A stretch of DNA of 64,000 nucleotides, from the NCBI RefSeq assembly GCF_900177625.1, contig NZ_FXAU01000002.1, positions 147,707 to 211,706 on the forward strand, in the 5' to 3' direction. The notes under the pieces are model-generated. The model saw only the letters and a program-made list of their open reading frames with translations. It ran no database searches and had not been told where the DNA came from. Below are positions 36,179 to 44,241 of the stretch, piece after piece (position 1 is the stretch's first letter; each line of letters opens with the position of its first letter). Source of the stretch: Sphingobacterium psychroaquaticum. GTDB taxonomy: Bacteria > Bacteroidota > Bacteroidia > Sphingobacteriales > Sphingobacteriaceae. Position numbers and translations under genes: made by a program.

Positions 36179-36808
36179 CTAGAGAAGATTAAGTTCCATC
36201 GCTGTTTTCACAAGCTCTATCATGTTTTTGGCCTGAAACTTCTGCAAGAGATTACGACGATGTGTCTCCACCGTAATAACCGAAATAAACAGCATAGCAG
36301 CAATATCTGCCGAAGTATTCCCTGCTGCAATAGCTTTTAAAATTTCCTGTTCCCGCTTGGTTAGTCGCGGAACACCAGAAACAAGGGTCGGTTGTGTCAG
36401 TAATATTTCCTGCACCTCCTTGCTCAAACTAAGTTCACCAGATAAACTTTGATCCACACAACGAACAATCTCCTGCGCGTCAGCATTTTTTAATATATAA
36501 CCATTTCCACCGTTCTGAAGAAACTGAAATATAATACTCCGCTCCACCTGATTGCTAATACCGATAACAATAGTTTCCGGTGACATTTTCTTTACTTTCT
36601 TACAATAATCCAGTCCACTACCATCACCTAAAACAATATCTAACAAAACAACATCCACATGTTTCTCCTCCAGGAAGTGTAATAAATCACCTCCTTTAGT
36701 AAAGGTAAAAGTGTGTATATGCGCATTTTCGCTCCACAAGGACTTTAACCCCTCCAGTATCATGGGATGATCATCAACAATAGCAAGGTTTACTGGTTGT
36801 TCAGACAT
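36179..36808 (-). CDS. Response regulator, NarL/LuxR type
   Basis: 209 residues. The receiver has VDDHP, phospho-acceptor Asp57 (LLDIVLGDG) and a C-terminal LuxR helix-turn-helix (LTKREQEILKAIA, then VITVETHRRNLLQKF). It overlaps the 3' end of the upstream histidine kinase gene by eight bases, so the pair is a cognate two-component system. Confidence 0.92.
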   Translation of the reverse strand: MSEQPVNLAIVDDHPMILEGLKSLWSENAHIHTFTFTKGGDLLHFLEEKHVDVVLLDIVLGDGSGLDYCKKVKKMSPETIVIGISNQVERSIIFQFLQNGGNGYILKNADAQEIVRCVDQSLSGELSLSKEVQEILLTQPTLVSGVPRLTKREQEILKAIAAGNTSADIAAMLFISVITVETHRRNLLQKFQAKNMIELVKTAMELNLL

Positions 36809-38789
36809 TACATTCTACAGTTACCGTCGTACCAGCATTTCTTTTGGAAGAAACAACTAAACGCCCATTAATAAGTCGTGCTCGGTTTTTCATATTTCTG
36901 ATTCCCAACCCATAATTTACTGCATCCTCATCAAACCCTATACCATTATCCTCGATCGTAAGCGATAAATCCTGATTATGTTGACTGACCTGTACAATTA
37001 CATGATTTGCCTGTGCATATTTAATCACATTGCTCAAGCTTTCCTGCGCAATTCGATAAAATGCAAGTTGCGTTTGGAACGGAATATCATCTTGCACATC
37101 GTACGCTTCAAACTGTATATGGAGCGCCTTGTTGGTCATCAATTCCGCAAGCTCCCTGAGCGCCATGGTCAAGCCTAGATTTCGTAAGGTCTCGGGCATA
37201 AGATTCCGAGAGATACGTCGCATTTCGGCGATCGTCAAATCCAGTTTCTCTATTATTTTCTTAGGATCCTGCACCGCACTAGACCGGTCCAGATCGCGAG
37301 AGATAGCCATTCGGATACTGGCCAACATCCCGCCCATACTATCATGCAGGTCCTGTGCTAATCGCTGTCTTTCCTGTTCCTCTCCCTGCAACACCGCTTC
37401 CACAGCTTCCAATTTTCGATCATGTGCAATTTGCGTCAATTGTTGCTCATGATTAATCTGAATTTGCCTATTTAATTTTTTCTGATTACGGTAATAGAAA
37501 TAGATCAACACCGAAATTATAACCAATAAAAGTACCGCGATCGCAAGAATACTGATACGTAAATTTTTATTTTTTGCCGCCAACGCAGCGCCGGCCTTTT
37601 CCAATTCTAAAGCATCAATCTTACTCTGCTTCTCCACCGACTGATGTTGCACCTCCAGTTCATTCATCTTTTCCACCAAGTTCACTTGTTGCAAGCTGTC
37701 ACTTAGCGCTGCCGACTTAGTGAGCCATTGGTAAGCTTCCGGAAATTTTCCCATCGCCTCATTTACCTTCGCCAATTGTGTATACACAATCTTACGATTC
37801 ACAGACTCCCGAATCAGTACCTTTTCCTGCAAAAGATCTTCCAACACACTTTTAGCCTTCGGATAATTTTGTTGCATTAAATAGATATTATAAATCCGAA
37901 ACTTAAGGATTTGTAAAAGTTGTGCCTGATTTTTTGTCCGGGCGATATTGACACCCTTATCGAGAGCTGCTAAAGCTTTCGGAAAATCCTGTATCGTCGT
38001 GTAATACATCCCTTCCTGATAATAGAAATTACTATACTGCGATGAGGTAGGAAAAGCACGAATCAAGGCCTCCGCTTTATCCAAATAGATTTTTGCATGT
38101 TTACTATCCGGTTTATAACAATAATTACTAACTAAATTGCAATACGTAATAAAATGTACCGTTCCTTCCGTGGAAAGCTTAGCCAAAGTAGCCAAGGCAT
38201 CATCATGCTGCTCTTGTGCCTTATCAAATTGACCGACAGACATAAAGGTCAGTCCCAGCTGCGTATAGTAATACGCTAACATCTCCTCGTCAACACCTTC
38301 CTTTACAAGCGGAATACAATGTTTCGTCAACATCTCGACCAAAATATCATACCCTTTGCTTGCTGTTTGCAGATACCCAATTTGATACCAACTCGCAGCC
38401 AACATCCTCTTACTATGCGCATCAGTTTTCTTTTTCAATAATTCGACGCTTTTTTCAAAACATACAATAGCCGCTCGCTTCGTTCCGTACGTAGCTTCGT
38501 AAAGACCTTGGTAATACATGAAATCTGCAGAAAAACCAGCATACGACTTCTTCAACGATTGCGCCTTCGTTAACGCGTCTTTAGCTTGCGTACTATCCTT
38601 CGTGACCCAATATCCAGCCAGTAGAAGGTAATTTGCCGCACGTATACTATCAGGCTCCTCCGCATCAATCTTATCGTGAAGCGTGCGCAAATAGCCCGAC
38701 TCATCTAATGGGAATAGTTGTTGTGCTTTGCCGGATGATAAAGAAGTAAGAATAAAGGTGAAAACCAAGTAAAAATATGTACGCATCAT
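36801..38789 (-). CDS. TPR-containing sensor histidine kinase (HisKA_3/NarX type)
   Basis: 662 residues from the tandem ATG at 38789; a longer reading adds 24 residues ahead of what is clearly a signal peptide (YFYLVFTFILTSLSSGKAQ). The large sensor region, about 350 residues, is made of TPR-like helical repeats. One transmembrane helix (ILAIAVLLLVIISVLIYFYY) and a short coiled coil follow, then HisKA_3 with the phospho-acceptor His482 (QDLHDSMGG) and a GHKL ATPase (EDNGIGFDED, YGLGIRNM). The sensor lies in the periplasm; the signal is unknown. It is encoded with the overlapping regulator gene. Confidence 0.9.
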   Translation of the reverse strand: MMRTYFYLVFTFILTSLSSGKAQQLFPLDESGYLRTLHDKIDAEEPDSIRAANYLLLAGYWVTKDSTQAKDALTKAQSLKKSYAGFSADFMYYQGLYEATYGTKRAAIVCFEKSVELLKKKTDAHSKRMLAASWYQIGYLQTASKGYDILVEMLTKHCIPLVKEGVDEEMLAYYYTQLGLTFMSVGQFDKAQEQHDDALATLAKLSTEGTVHFITYCNLVSNYCYKPDSKHAKIYLDKAEALIRAFPTSSQYSNFYYQEGMYYTTIQDFPKALAALDKGVNIARTKNQAQLLQILKFRIYNIYLMQQNYPKAKSVLEDLLQEKVLIRESVNRKIVYTQLAKVNEAMGKFPEAYQWLTKSAALSDSLQQVNLVEKMNELEVQHQSVEKQSKIDALELEKAGAALAAKNKNLRISILAIAVLLLVIISVLIYFYYRNQKKLNRQIQINHEQQLTQIAHDRKLEAVEAVLQGEEQERQRLAQDLHDSMGGMLASIRMAISRDLDRSSAVQDPKKIIEKLDLTIAEMRRISRNLMPETLRNLGLTMALRELAELMTNKALHIQFEAYDVQDDIPFQTQLAFYRIAQESLSNVIKYAQANHVIVQVSQHNQDLSLTIEDNGIGFDEDAVNYGLGIRNMKNRARLINGRLVVSSKRNAGTTVTVECNV

Positions 38790-38818
38790 GACGGCTTTGT
38801 ATAGGTATGTAAAACCTG

Positions 38819-38845
38819 CAAATATCAAAAAAAATACCGTAACAA
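38819..38845 (-). promoter_or_regulatory. Predicted promoter of the kinase-regulator pair
   Basis: On the minus strand GATATTTG (38826-38819) is one base from TAnnTTTG, with TTG (38845-38843) 16 bases upstream. It would give a leader of about 25 bases. Confidence 0.3.
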
Positions 38846-38869
38846 CTTTTAAGAAATCCAAAAACCATG

Positions 38870-38934
38870 GTAAACCATTAGAAAAAAATCATGGTTTACG
38901 TTGATTGTCTCCACTGAATAATCTATGGAAATTT
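38870..38934 (+). promoter_or_regulatory. Inverted repeat and promoter of the small lipoprotein gene
   Basis: GTAAACCAT (38870-38878) and ATGGTTTAC (38891-38899) form a perfect 9-base inverted repeat, spacer 12. Downstream, ATTG (38904-38907) and GAAATTTG (38928-38934 plus one) stand 20 bases apart and resemble -33 and -7 elements. The repeat lies just upstream of this promoter, between the two-component genes and the lipoprotein gene. Confidence 0.4.
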
Positions 38935-38961
38935 GCTCCGGTACTGAAAACAATAGAATCC

Positions 38962-39417
38962 ATGAAAAAAATAAATGTAAAACTTTCGATGTTAGCAATC
39001 TGTGCATTAATTGGCACAGCAACTATTACAACATCTTGTAGCAGCGATGACGATAACAATGTCGAATTACAAACAGGGAATCTCGATGCCATGGTAGGAA
39101 GCTTCAAAGGTAAGATCACAGCTTATCAAACATTACCAGGAACAACTGAACGGGAATTTTTTGATGCGACAATCGTCGTTACAAAAGTAGGAGGTGATAA
39201 AATCAAAGTAACCGCCAAAGCCGGTGAAATCTATTCATCCATTACCGAAAAAACAATTGCGGCCATGTTACTCCCAGGCAGCAAAAATATTGCAAGTGCG
39301 ACAGGTGATACTAACGGAACTTTCGTCTTCAATGGCGAAACAAAATCACTTAACTTAATCACGAACAAACAAGCCGCAGCTGATATCACATTCACATTCG
39401 AAGGAAATAAACAATAA
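38962..39417 (+). CDS. Small lipoprotein of unknown function
   Basis: 151 residues from the ATG at 38962. The N-terminus is Lys-rich then hydrophobic, with lipobox TTSC followed by SSDDD; the acidic residues after the lipid Cys are typical of surface-exposed or retained lipoproteins in this phylum. The rest is predicted beta-rich (GSFKGKITAYQTL, DATIVVTKVGGDKIKVT) and about 110 residues long. I do not recognise a family. It is divergent from the TPR kinase gene and is a possible target or accessory of that system. Confidence 0.75.
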   Translation: MKKINVKLSMLAICALIGTATITTSCSSDDDNNVELQTGNLDAMVGSFKGKITAYQTLPGTTEREFFDATIVVTKVGGDKIKVTAKAGEIYSSITEKTIAAMLLPGSKNIASATGDTNGTFVFNGETKSLNLITNKQAAADITFTFEGNKQ

Positions 39418-39450
39418 ATAGAACCATCGATCGGTAAAAATTTATAAAAA

Positions 39451-39487
39451 GCGTTGCTTTCCGCAAAGGATATAGCAACGTTTTTTT
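39451..39487 (+). terminator. Terminator of the small lipoprotein gene
   Basis: CGTTGCT (39452-39458, with a flanking G) pairs with AGCAACG (39474-39480); the loop holds a weaker inner pairing. Seven T follow. Confidence 0.85.
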
Positions 39488-39795
39488 ATTCCCCTACCTA
39501 CGAAGCCCCTCCTACGCCAGATAAATACCACGCAAACGTTTGGCTAATATTTCCTACATCCCTGCAAACAAGTCCACCCCTAATACCCCCCTTTTATCGT
39601 ATAATAGTAGCAACAACTTGTTTAGTTTAGCGAACATCCGTTTTATACAAAAAATCGTCAAACGATACGTACCATAGCCATTACCCCATAATTATCCCCA
39701 AATTCCTCCCCAGTCAAATAGCATTAAACCCACTCCAAAAAACAACAGATATACTTATGCTAAACAAAAAGCAATTATTACTAAACTAATTTTTC
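39488..39795. other. Gene-free stretch before the organophosphate locus
   Basis: About 300 bases of C- and A-rich sequence with stop codons in all frames and no recognisable gene, RNA or repeat. It is poor in G on the plus strand. I see nothing further in it. Confidence 0.4.
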
Positions 39796-39841
39796 ACTAC
39801 TTTTTGCCATTCAAAAGTAGTTACTCTATTTATTAGATTTG
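39796..39841 (+). promoter_or_regulatory. Operator-like palindrome and -7 element of the organophosphate locus
   Basis: ACTACTTTT (39796-39804) and AAAAGTAGT (39813-39821) form a perfect 9-base inverted repeat with an 8-base spacer. TAGATTTG (39834-39841), an exact TAnnTTTG match, follows 12 bases later, so the palindrome covers the -33 region. The ATG is at 39885. Confidence 0.55.
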
Positions 39842-39884
39842 CCCCTGAACCAACGTATCAATTACGAAAATAAATTCTAAAAAT

Positions 39885-40772
39885 ATGAGAAAGCTAATCT
39901 TTTCAGCGCTTATTTTAATTGGATTTTATATGTCCACATCTGCGCAAAGCAAAAAAATCAAACACGTTGTATTAGTAGGTTTCGATGGTTTTGGTGCCTA
40001 TGCAATCCCGAAAGCCGAAATGCCAGAGTTACGAAAAATGATGGAACAAGGCAGCTACAATCTACATGTACGCACGGTCCTCCCCTCCTCCAGCGCTGTA
40101 AACTGGGCATCGATGCTTATGGGGGCAAGTCCTACCATGCATGGATATACTGAATGGGGAAGCCAAACACCTGAAATACCATCGCTAACCACAACAAAGA
40201 ATGGTATGTTTCCATCCATTTTCAACGCAATTGCAGACAAATATCCTAAAGCTAAAACAGCCGTAGTCCACAGCTGGCCTGGCATTGGCTATTTAATAGA
40301 CAAAAAAGTGGTGCAACACGTGTATAACATGCAAGATAACGAAGAGAACACTTTAAAAAAGGCCATTGAAATTATTAAGCAAGATAAACCGATGTTAACC
40401 TTCATTCACTTCGATCAACCTGATGGTGTCGGACATGGAGCAGGCCATGACACACCCGCATACTACGCGGAGCTTAAAAATGTGGATAAACGCATTGGAG
40501 ATCTACGCAAGGCTGTAAAAGAAGCGGGCATGGAGCAAGAAACAATTTTTATCGTTACAGCGGATCATGGTGGTATTGAAAAAGGACATGGTGGCAAAAC
40601 AATAGCAGAAGTAGAAGTACCCTTCATCGCAATCGGCCCTGGAGTACCAGCAGGAAACCAAGTGACACAACCCATGGTTATCTATGATATCGCAGCAACA
40701 ATAACATGGTTATTGGGTGCCGATCAGCAAGAGGCCTGGCGCGGAAAAGCAATCAAGTCTTTTCAGAAATAA
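39885..40772 (+). CDS. Alkaline phosphatase-superfamily phosphodiesterase/phosphonoacetate hydrolase-like
   Basis: 295 residues with a Sec signal peptide (cleavage near TSAQ). It has the metal sites and nucleophile region of the nucleotide pyrophosphatase branch: VGFDGFG near residue 33, SSSAVNWASMLMG with a Ser nucleophile candidate, DQPDGVGHGAGHD and TADHGGIEKGHGG. Members hydrolyse phosphodiesters, phosphomonoesters or, in phosphonoacetate hydrolase, a C-P bond. It is periplasmic. It is followed by the DUF5690 and TIGR03364 genes, which suggests action on an organophosphonate or related ester; the exact substrate is unknown. Confidence 0.85.
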   Translation: MRKLIFSALILIGFYMSTSAQSKKIKHVVLVGFDGFGAYAIPKAEMPELRKMMEQGSYNLHVRTVLPSSSAVNWASMLMGASPTMHGYTEWGSQTPEIPSLTTTKNGMFPSIFNAIADKYPKAKTAVVHSWPGIGYLIDKKVVQHVYNMQDNEENTLKKAIEIIKQDKPMLTFIHFDQPDGVGHGAGHDTPAYYAELKNVDKRIGDLRKAVKEAGMEQETIFIVTADHGGIEKGHGGKTIAEVEVPFIAIGPGVPAGNQVTQPMVIYDIAATITWLLGADQQEAWRGKAIKSFQK

Positions 40773-40781
40773 TACACGTTT

Positions 40782-40895
40782 TCACTCATTTTGCGGCAAA
40801 TTTATTATTTTTAATAAAACTACACTTAATGAGTAAAAGTTTATAAATACTTAACACAAAGTTGGCGTACAGTTAATCCTTCAACAATACTTTTG
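40782..40895 (+). promoter_or_regulatory. Nested inverted repeats and promoter upstream of the DUF5690 gene
   Basis: TTCACTCATT (from 40781) is mirrored as AATGAGTAAAA (40828-40838) with one mismatch, and inside it TTTATTA-tttt-TAATAAA (40801-40818) is a perfect hairpin. TACTTTTG (40888-40895) fits TAnnTTTG, with TTG (40862-40864) 23 bases upstream. The TTG that could start a longer protein at 40893 lies inside this -7 element, so translation starts at 40932. Confidence 0.45.
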
Positions 40896-40931
40896 ATAAC
40901 AGATAAAAACATTTCTGTTCAAGAGTTTGAT

Positions 40932-42284
40932 ATGGATTTCACACAACGGTTAAAACAACGCCTTCTTAAAATGGATGAAAAGCAAGTAGCTATACTACTG
41001 GCTATCACTGCTTTTTTATGTTACACGAGTATGTATGCCTTTCGAAAATCTTTCACAGCCTCAACATACAGTAACGAATCCATCTTCGGAATCGACTACA
41101 AAGTATGTTTAATTATTTGCCAGATGCTCGGTTATTTGTGCGCTAAGTTTTATGGTATCAAATTTATTGCTGAAAGTAAAAATCAGAATAAAGGACGATA
41201 CCTGGCCATTCTTATCACTATTTCATGGATAGGTTTATTAGGCTTTGCCGTTTTACCAAATCCGTGGAACGCACTCCTACTACTTGTGAATGGATTCCCA
41301 TTAGGAATGGTCTGGGGCTTAGTGTTTAGCTATTTAGAAGGTCGACGTTATACCGAGATCATGGGAGCGGTGATGTCAGTAAGTTTAATTTTTGCATCGG
41401 GTTTCATTAAAACAGTAGGACGATGGATGATTGCATCAACGCATGTAAACGAATACTGGATGCCATTCCTCACGGGCTTGATTTTCTTTCTTCCTTTCAT
41501 GGCTTGTGTGTGGGTCTTAGAAAACAGCCCACCCCCGACAGCCCGCGATAAGGCCATGCGCACCGAACGCGTAGCCATGAACGGCACCATGCGAAAACAA
41601 TTCTTTAAAACATTTATGCCAGGAATAGTAATGACCATAGTTATCTACACCATGCTTACCATGTTACGTGATGTACGCGATAATTTTGAAGTCGAAATAT
41701 GGCATAAAGTTACCCATGGTGAACATTGGATTTTTGCACAAGTAGATACATTCATTGCCCTCACCGTCCTATGGGTCATCGGCAGTTTGATTCGGGTAAA
41801 AGACAACTTAAAAGCGTTCAAGATGATACATGGGTTAATTATCTGCGGGTTTCTCCTTGCCGGAGTTTCAACCTATCTCTTTTCGATAGAACGTATCGGT
41901 GGACTCTCCTGGATGGTACTCGTTGGTCTGGGGCTCTACTTAGCTTACATACCATACAATGCGATTTTCTTCGAAAGAATGATTGCGACCTATGGTATAA
42001 AAAGCAACATCGGCTTTGTTATGTATTTGGCCGATTCGTTCGGCTACTTAGGTAGCTTCCTCATCTTACTAAACAAGGAGCTCTTGCCAAACACTGTAGT
42101 ATGGAGCAACTATTTCACCAAGCTTGTCTATATCGCTTCGATTGTTGGTAGTGTTTTAGCGCTTTTATCATGGGTTTATTTTGTCCGTAAAAAAGCCGCA
42201 CTGCACAAACAAAATATAACAACAGAAAGTCCATCATGGTGCCCGGCGCAAGAGGTACAAAACAAATTAAACACAACAGTATAG
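40932..42284 (+). CDS. DUF5690-family membrane transporter (MFS-like)
   Basis: 450 residues with about twelve transmembrane segments. The opening (VAILLAITAFLCYTSMYAFRKSF in part) and the motif YAFRKSFTA resemble sugar-phosphate or organophosphate antiporters such as GlpT/UhpT. FGIDYKVCLIICQMLGY and LYLAYIPYNAIFFERMIA fit DUF5690 as I know it. It is an inner-membrane permease. It lies between an alkaline phosphatase-like gene and the TIGR03364 gene, two bases before the latter, so it may import the product of the periplasmic enzymes. Confidence 0.85.
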   Translation: MDFTQRLKQRLLKMDEKQVAILLAITAFLCYTSMYAFRKSFTASTYSNESIFGIDYKVCLIICQMLGYLCAKFYGIKFIAESKNQNKGRYLAILITISWIGLLGFAVLPNPWNALLLLVNGFPLGMVWGLVFSYLEGRRYTEIMGAVMSVSLIFASGFIKTVGRWMIASTHVNEYWMPFLTGLIFFLPFMACVWVLENSPPPTARDKAMRTERVAMNGTMRKQFFKTFMPGIVMTIVIYTMLTMLRDVRDNFEVEIWHKVTHGEHWIFAQVDTFIALTVLWVIGSLIRVKDNLKAFKMIHGLIICGFLLAGVSTYLFSIERIGGLSWMVLVGLGLYLAYIPYNAIFFERMIATYGIKSNIGFVMYLADSFGYLGSFLILLNKELLPNTVVWSNYFTKLVYIASIVGSVLALLSWVYFVRKKAALHKQNITTESPSWCPAQEVQNKLNTTV

Positions 42285-42286
42285 AT

Positions 42287-43441
42287 ATGAACACGAATAC
42301 ATACGATTTGATTATTATTGGAGGTGGGATTTTAGGAACATTCCATGCTTACCACGCCCTAAAAAGAGGATACAAAGTATTACAGGTAGAAAAAGACAAC
42401 TTTCCGGTAGGATCAACCGTTCGAAATTTCGGTCAGGTTGTACCATCCGGCATGGCAGGGAAATGGTTTGACTATGGCGTACGAGGCTTAGAAATATACG
42501 CAGATATTCAGCAAAAGATGGATATCTCCATACGTCAAAATGGTAGTATTTATATCGCATCAGATAAGGATGAAACCCAAATTCTACACGAACTTGCAGC
42601 ACACTACAACACAAAAGGTTATAAGCAAGAACTTTGGTCGAAAACACAGGTTTTAGCAAAATACCCTAGCCTGCAAAGCGATTACGTGAAAGAGGCCTTA
42701 TTCTTTCCACAAGAGCTCAGTGTAGAACCCGAGTTTATGATCCAGCGCTTGCATCAATATCTCACAACAACCTTCCCACAATACACCTTAAAGTATAACA
42801 CAACCGTTATTGGGTGCGAAGAAAAGGGAGATACCGTTATCATTACAGATAGTAATCTGAACACCTACACCGGTATGAAAGTCGTGATATGTAATGGCTA
42901 TGAGTTTAAACTTTTGTACCGATCACTCTTCAACGACAGTGGTCTCGAAATCAGCAAACTACAGATGATGCGCACCAAACCGCTACCCCATCTGGAATTA
43001 CCAGGAAACATCCTGACAGGCTTAACAATTCGCCGATATGAAAGCTTTGAAGAAAACTGCCCAACCTACCATACAGCGTCTCTTCCAGAACATTACGAAG
43101 AGCTCAAAGCACTAGGCATCCATATTCTCTTCAAACAAGCGCCCGATGGCAGCATCATTATTGGGGACTCTCATGAATATGCGGCTGGTAATCGCTTGGA
43201 TGATCTCGGGTTTTCAATCTCTGCACATATCAATACCATAATGATCAAAGAAGCACAACGTATTGTTCCCATCGCCGAAAGTGATATGGCTTCCTCCTGG
43301 GCAGGATTTTACGCACAACACGAAGATCATATATTAGAAGTTGATGTCACCGATAAAATACACGTACGAACGGGTATTGGCGGCAAAGGCATGACAGCGA
43401 GTGCTGGTTATGCAGAAAACAGTATACAATCGTTGTGCTAA
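42287..43441 (+). CDS. TIGR03364-family FAD-dependent oxidoreductase
   Basis: 384 residues from the ATG at 42287; an upstream ATG at 42236 would overlap the transporter gene by 49 bases. The FAD-binding dinucleotide fold is N-terminal (IIIGGGILGTFHAYHAL), followed by STVRNFGQVVPSG, which is characteristic of TIGR03364. The C-terminal DAO fold ends IGGKGMTASAGYAEN. The family is described as associated with phosphonatase-like hydrolases and phosphonate transporters, probably deaminating an aminophosphonate. No phosphonatase-like HAD gene is in the window. It is cytoplasmic. Confidence 0.88.
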   Translation: MNTNTYDLIIIGGGILGTFHAYHALKRGYKVLQVEKDNFPVGSTVRNFGQVVPSGMAGKWFDYGVRGLEIYADIQQKMDISIRQNGSIYIASDKDETQILHELAAHYNTKGYKQELWSKTQVLAKYPSLQSDYVKEALFFPQELSVEPEFMIQRLHQYLTTTFPQYTLKYNTTVIGCEEKGDTVIITDSNLNTYTGMKVVICNGYEFKLLYRSLFNDSGLEISKLQMMRTKPLPHLELPGNILTGLTIRRYESFEENCPTYHTASLPEHYEELKALGIHILFKQAPDGSIIIGDSHEYAAGNRLDDLGFSISAHINTIMIKEAQRIVPIAESDMASSWAGFYAQHEDHILEVDVTDKIHVRTGIGGKGMTASAGYAENSIQSLC

Positions 43442-43457
43442 ACAACGCTAACATAAC

Positions 43458-43494
43458 GTAGACGTTGTTACGATGAATTACGAATAACGTCTAC
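43458..43494 (+). terminator. Stem-loop after the FAD oxidoreductase gene, weak terminator
   Basis: GTAGACGTT (43458-43466) pairs perfectly with AACGTCTAC (43486-43494) over a 19-base loop, 17 bases past the stop codon. Only TTT follows, so its terminator strength is uncertain. Confidence 0.45.
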
Positions 43495-43583
43495 TTTAAC
43501 CATATAGCACCGAAACGCAATCGTTTGTGTGAAAATATTTTAGGATTTTCAATGTTTTTAATACTAACTTAATATCACAATTA

Positions 43584-43591
43584 TAAATTTG
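43584..43591 (+). promoter_or_regulatory. Predicted -7 element of the ECF sigma gene
   Basis: TAAATTTG is an exact TAnnTTTG match, 36 bases before the ATG at 43628. No clear -33 element is seen. It suggests housekeeping-sigma expression of the ECF sigma gene. Confidence 0.4.
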
Positions 43592-43627
43592 AAGCAATCC
43601 TAGAGAAAACATTCTTAGAGTTCAGTG

Positions 43628-44173
43628 ATGACGAATTTAAACGATGTACAATTATTAGCATTGGTAAAGGAGGACAATAGACAGGCGTTTTCCATAGTGG
43701 TAGATCGCTACTCGGCTATTCTCTATCGTTTTGTGCGCAAAAGAATAACAAGTAATGAGGATGCCCAGGACATTATCCAAGAGGTATTCGCCTCCCTTTG
43801 GAATCGTCGTTTACACATTGAAATCACAGAAAGCCTATACCCCTATCTCTTCAAGGCCGCTAAATACGAAACCATCGATCATCTCATAAAACAGCAAAAA
43901 GAAATTACACGCTTATCAACCCTTTTTGCTCCCCCACATAACGCCACACTATGTGCAGATAATCTAGAAGATACCTTATTAGCGAAAGAACTCGCCCAAC
44001 TAATAGATTATGAGGTCGATAAAATGCCTCAAACGATGAAAAGTGCCTTTACTATGAGTCGTAAAGATGCTAAATCGATAAAGGAAATCGCCAGAGAGCT
44101 GGCTCTCTCCGAACAAACCGTGAAAAATAACATCACCTTAGCGGTTAGCCGATTGCGCCTAAAATTCAAATAA
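43628..44173 (+). CDS. ECF-type RNA polymerase sigma factor (FecI-like, Bacteroidetes type)
   Basis: 181 residues; a GTG one codon upstream is an alternative start. Sigma region 2 (FSIVVDRYSAILYRFVRKRI in part, then EDAQDIIQEVFASLWNRR) binds the core enzyme and -10, and region 4 (MPQTMKSAFTMSRKD, ELALSEQTVKNNI) binds -35. It is followed by fecR and an STN-bearing SusC, the layout of trans-envelope signalling in which ligand binding outside releases the sigma factor. Confidence 0.93.
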   Translation: MTNLNDVQLLALVKEDNRQAFSIVVDRYSAILYRFVRKRITSNEDAQDIIQEVFASLWNRRLHIEITESLYPYLFKAAKYETIDHLIKQQKEITRLSTLFAPPHNATLCADNLEDTLLAKELAQLIDYEVDKMPQTMKSAFTMSRKDAKSIKEIARELALSEQTVKNNITLAVSRLRLKFK

Positions 44174-44204
44174 ATTATAGGCCTCAAAAAAAATATTTTT
44201 TTTT

Positions 44205-44230
44205 CGGTACCTCCCCCTGCTTTCGTCGGT
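44205..44230 (+). promoter_or_regulatory. Possible ECF-dependent promoter before fecR
   Basis: The 68-base gap between the sigma and fecR genes has a T-tract, GGTAC (44206-44210), a C-rich run and TTTCGTC (44221-44227). CGTC resembles the -10 of ECF promoters, but the spacer of about 13 bases is short. I remember similar layouts between sigma and fecR genes in relatives; this is a weak inference. Confidence 0.3.
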
Positions 44231-44241
44231 TATAGATAGGT

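Noticed and set aside
40893..40931. TTG start for the DUF5690 transporter
   Set aside because: The codon lies inside the predicted -7 element TACTTTTG, and the ATG at 40932 gives a normal transporter N-terminus.
42236..42286. ATG at 42236 as the start of the TIGR03364 protein
   Set aside because: It overlaps the transporter gene by 49 bases and adds 17 residues before the FAD-binding fold, which starts normally from 42287.
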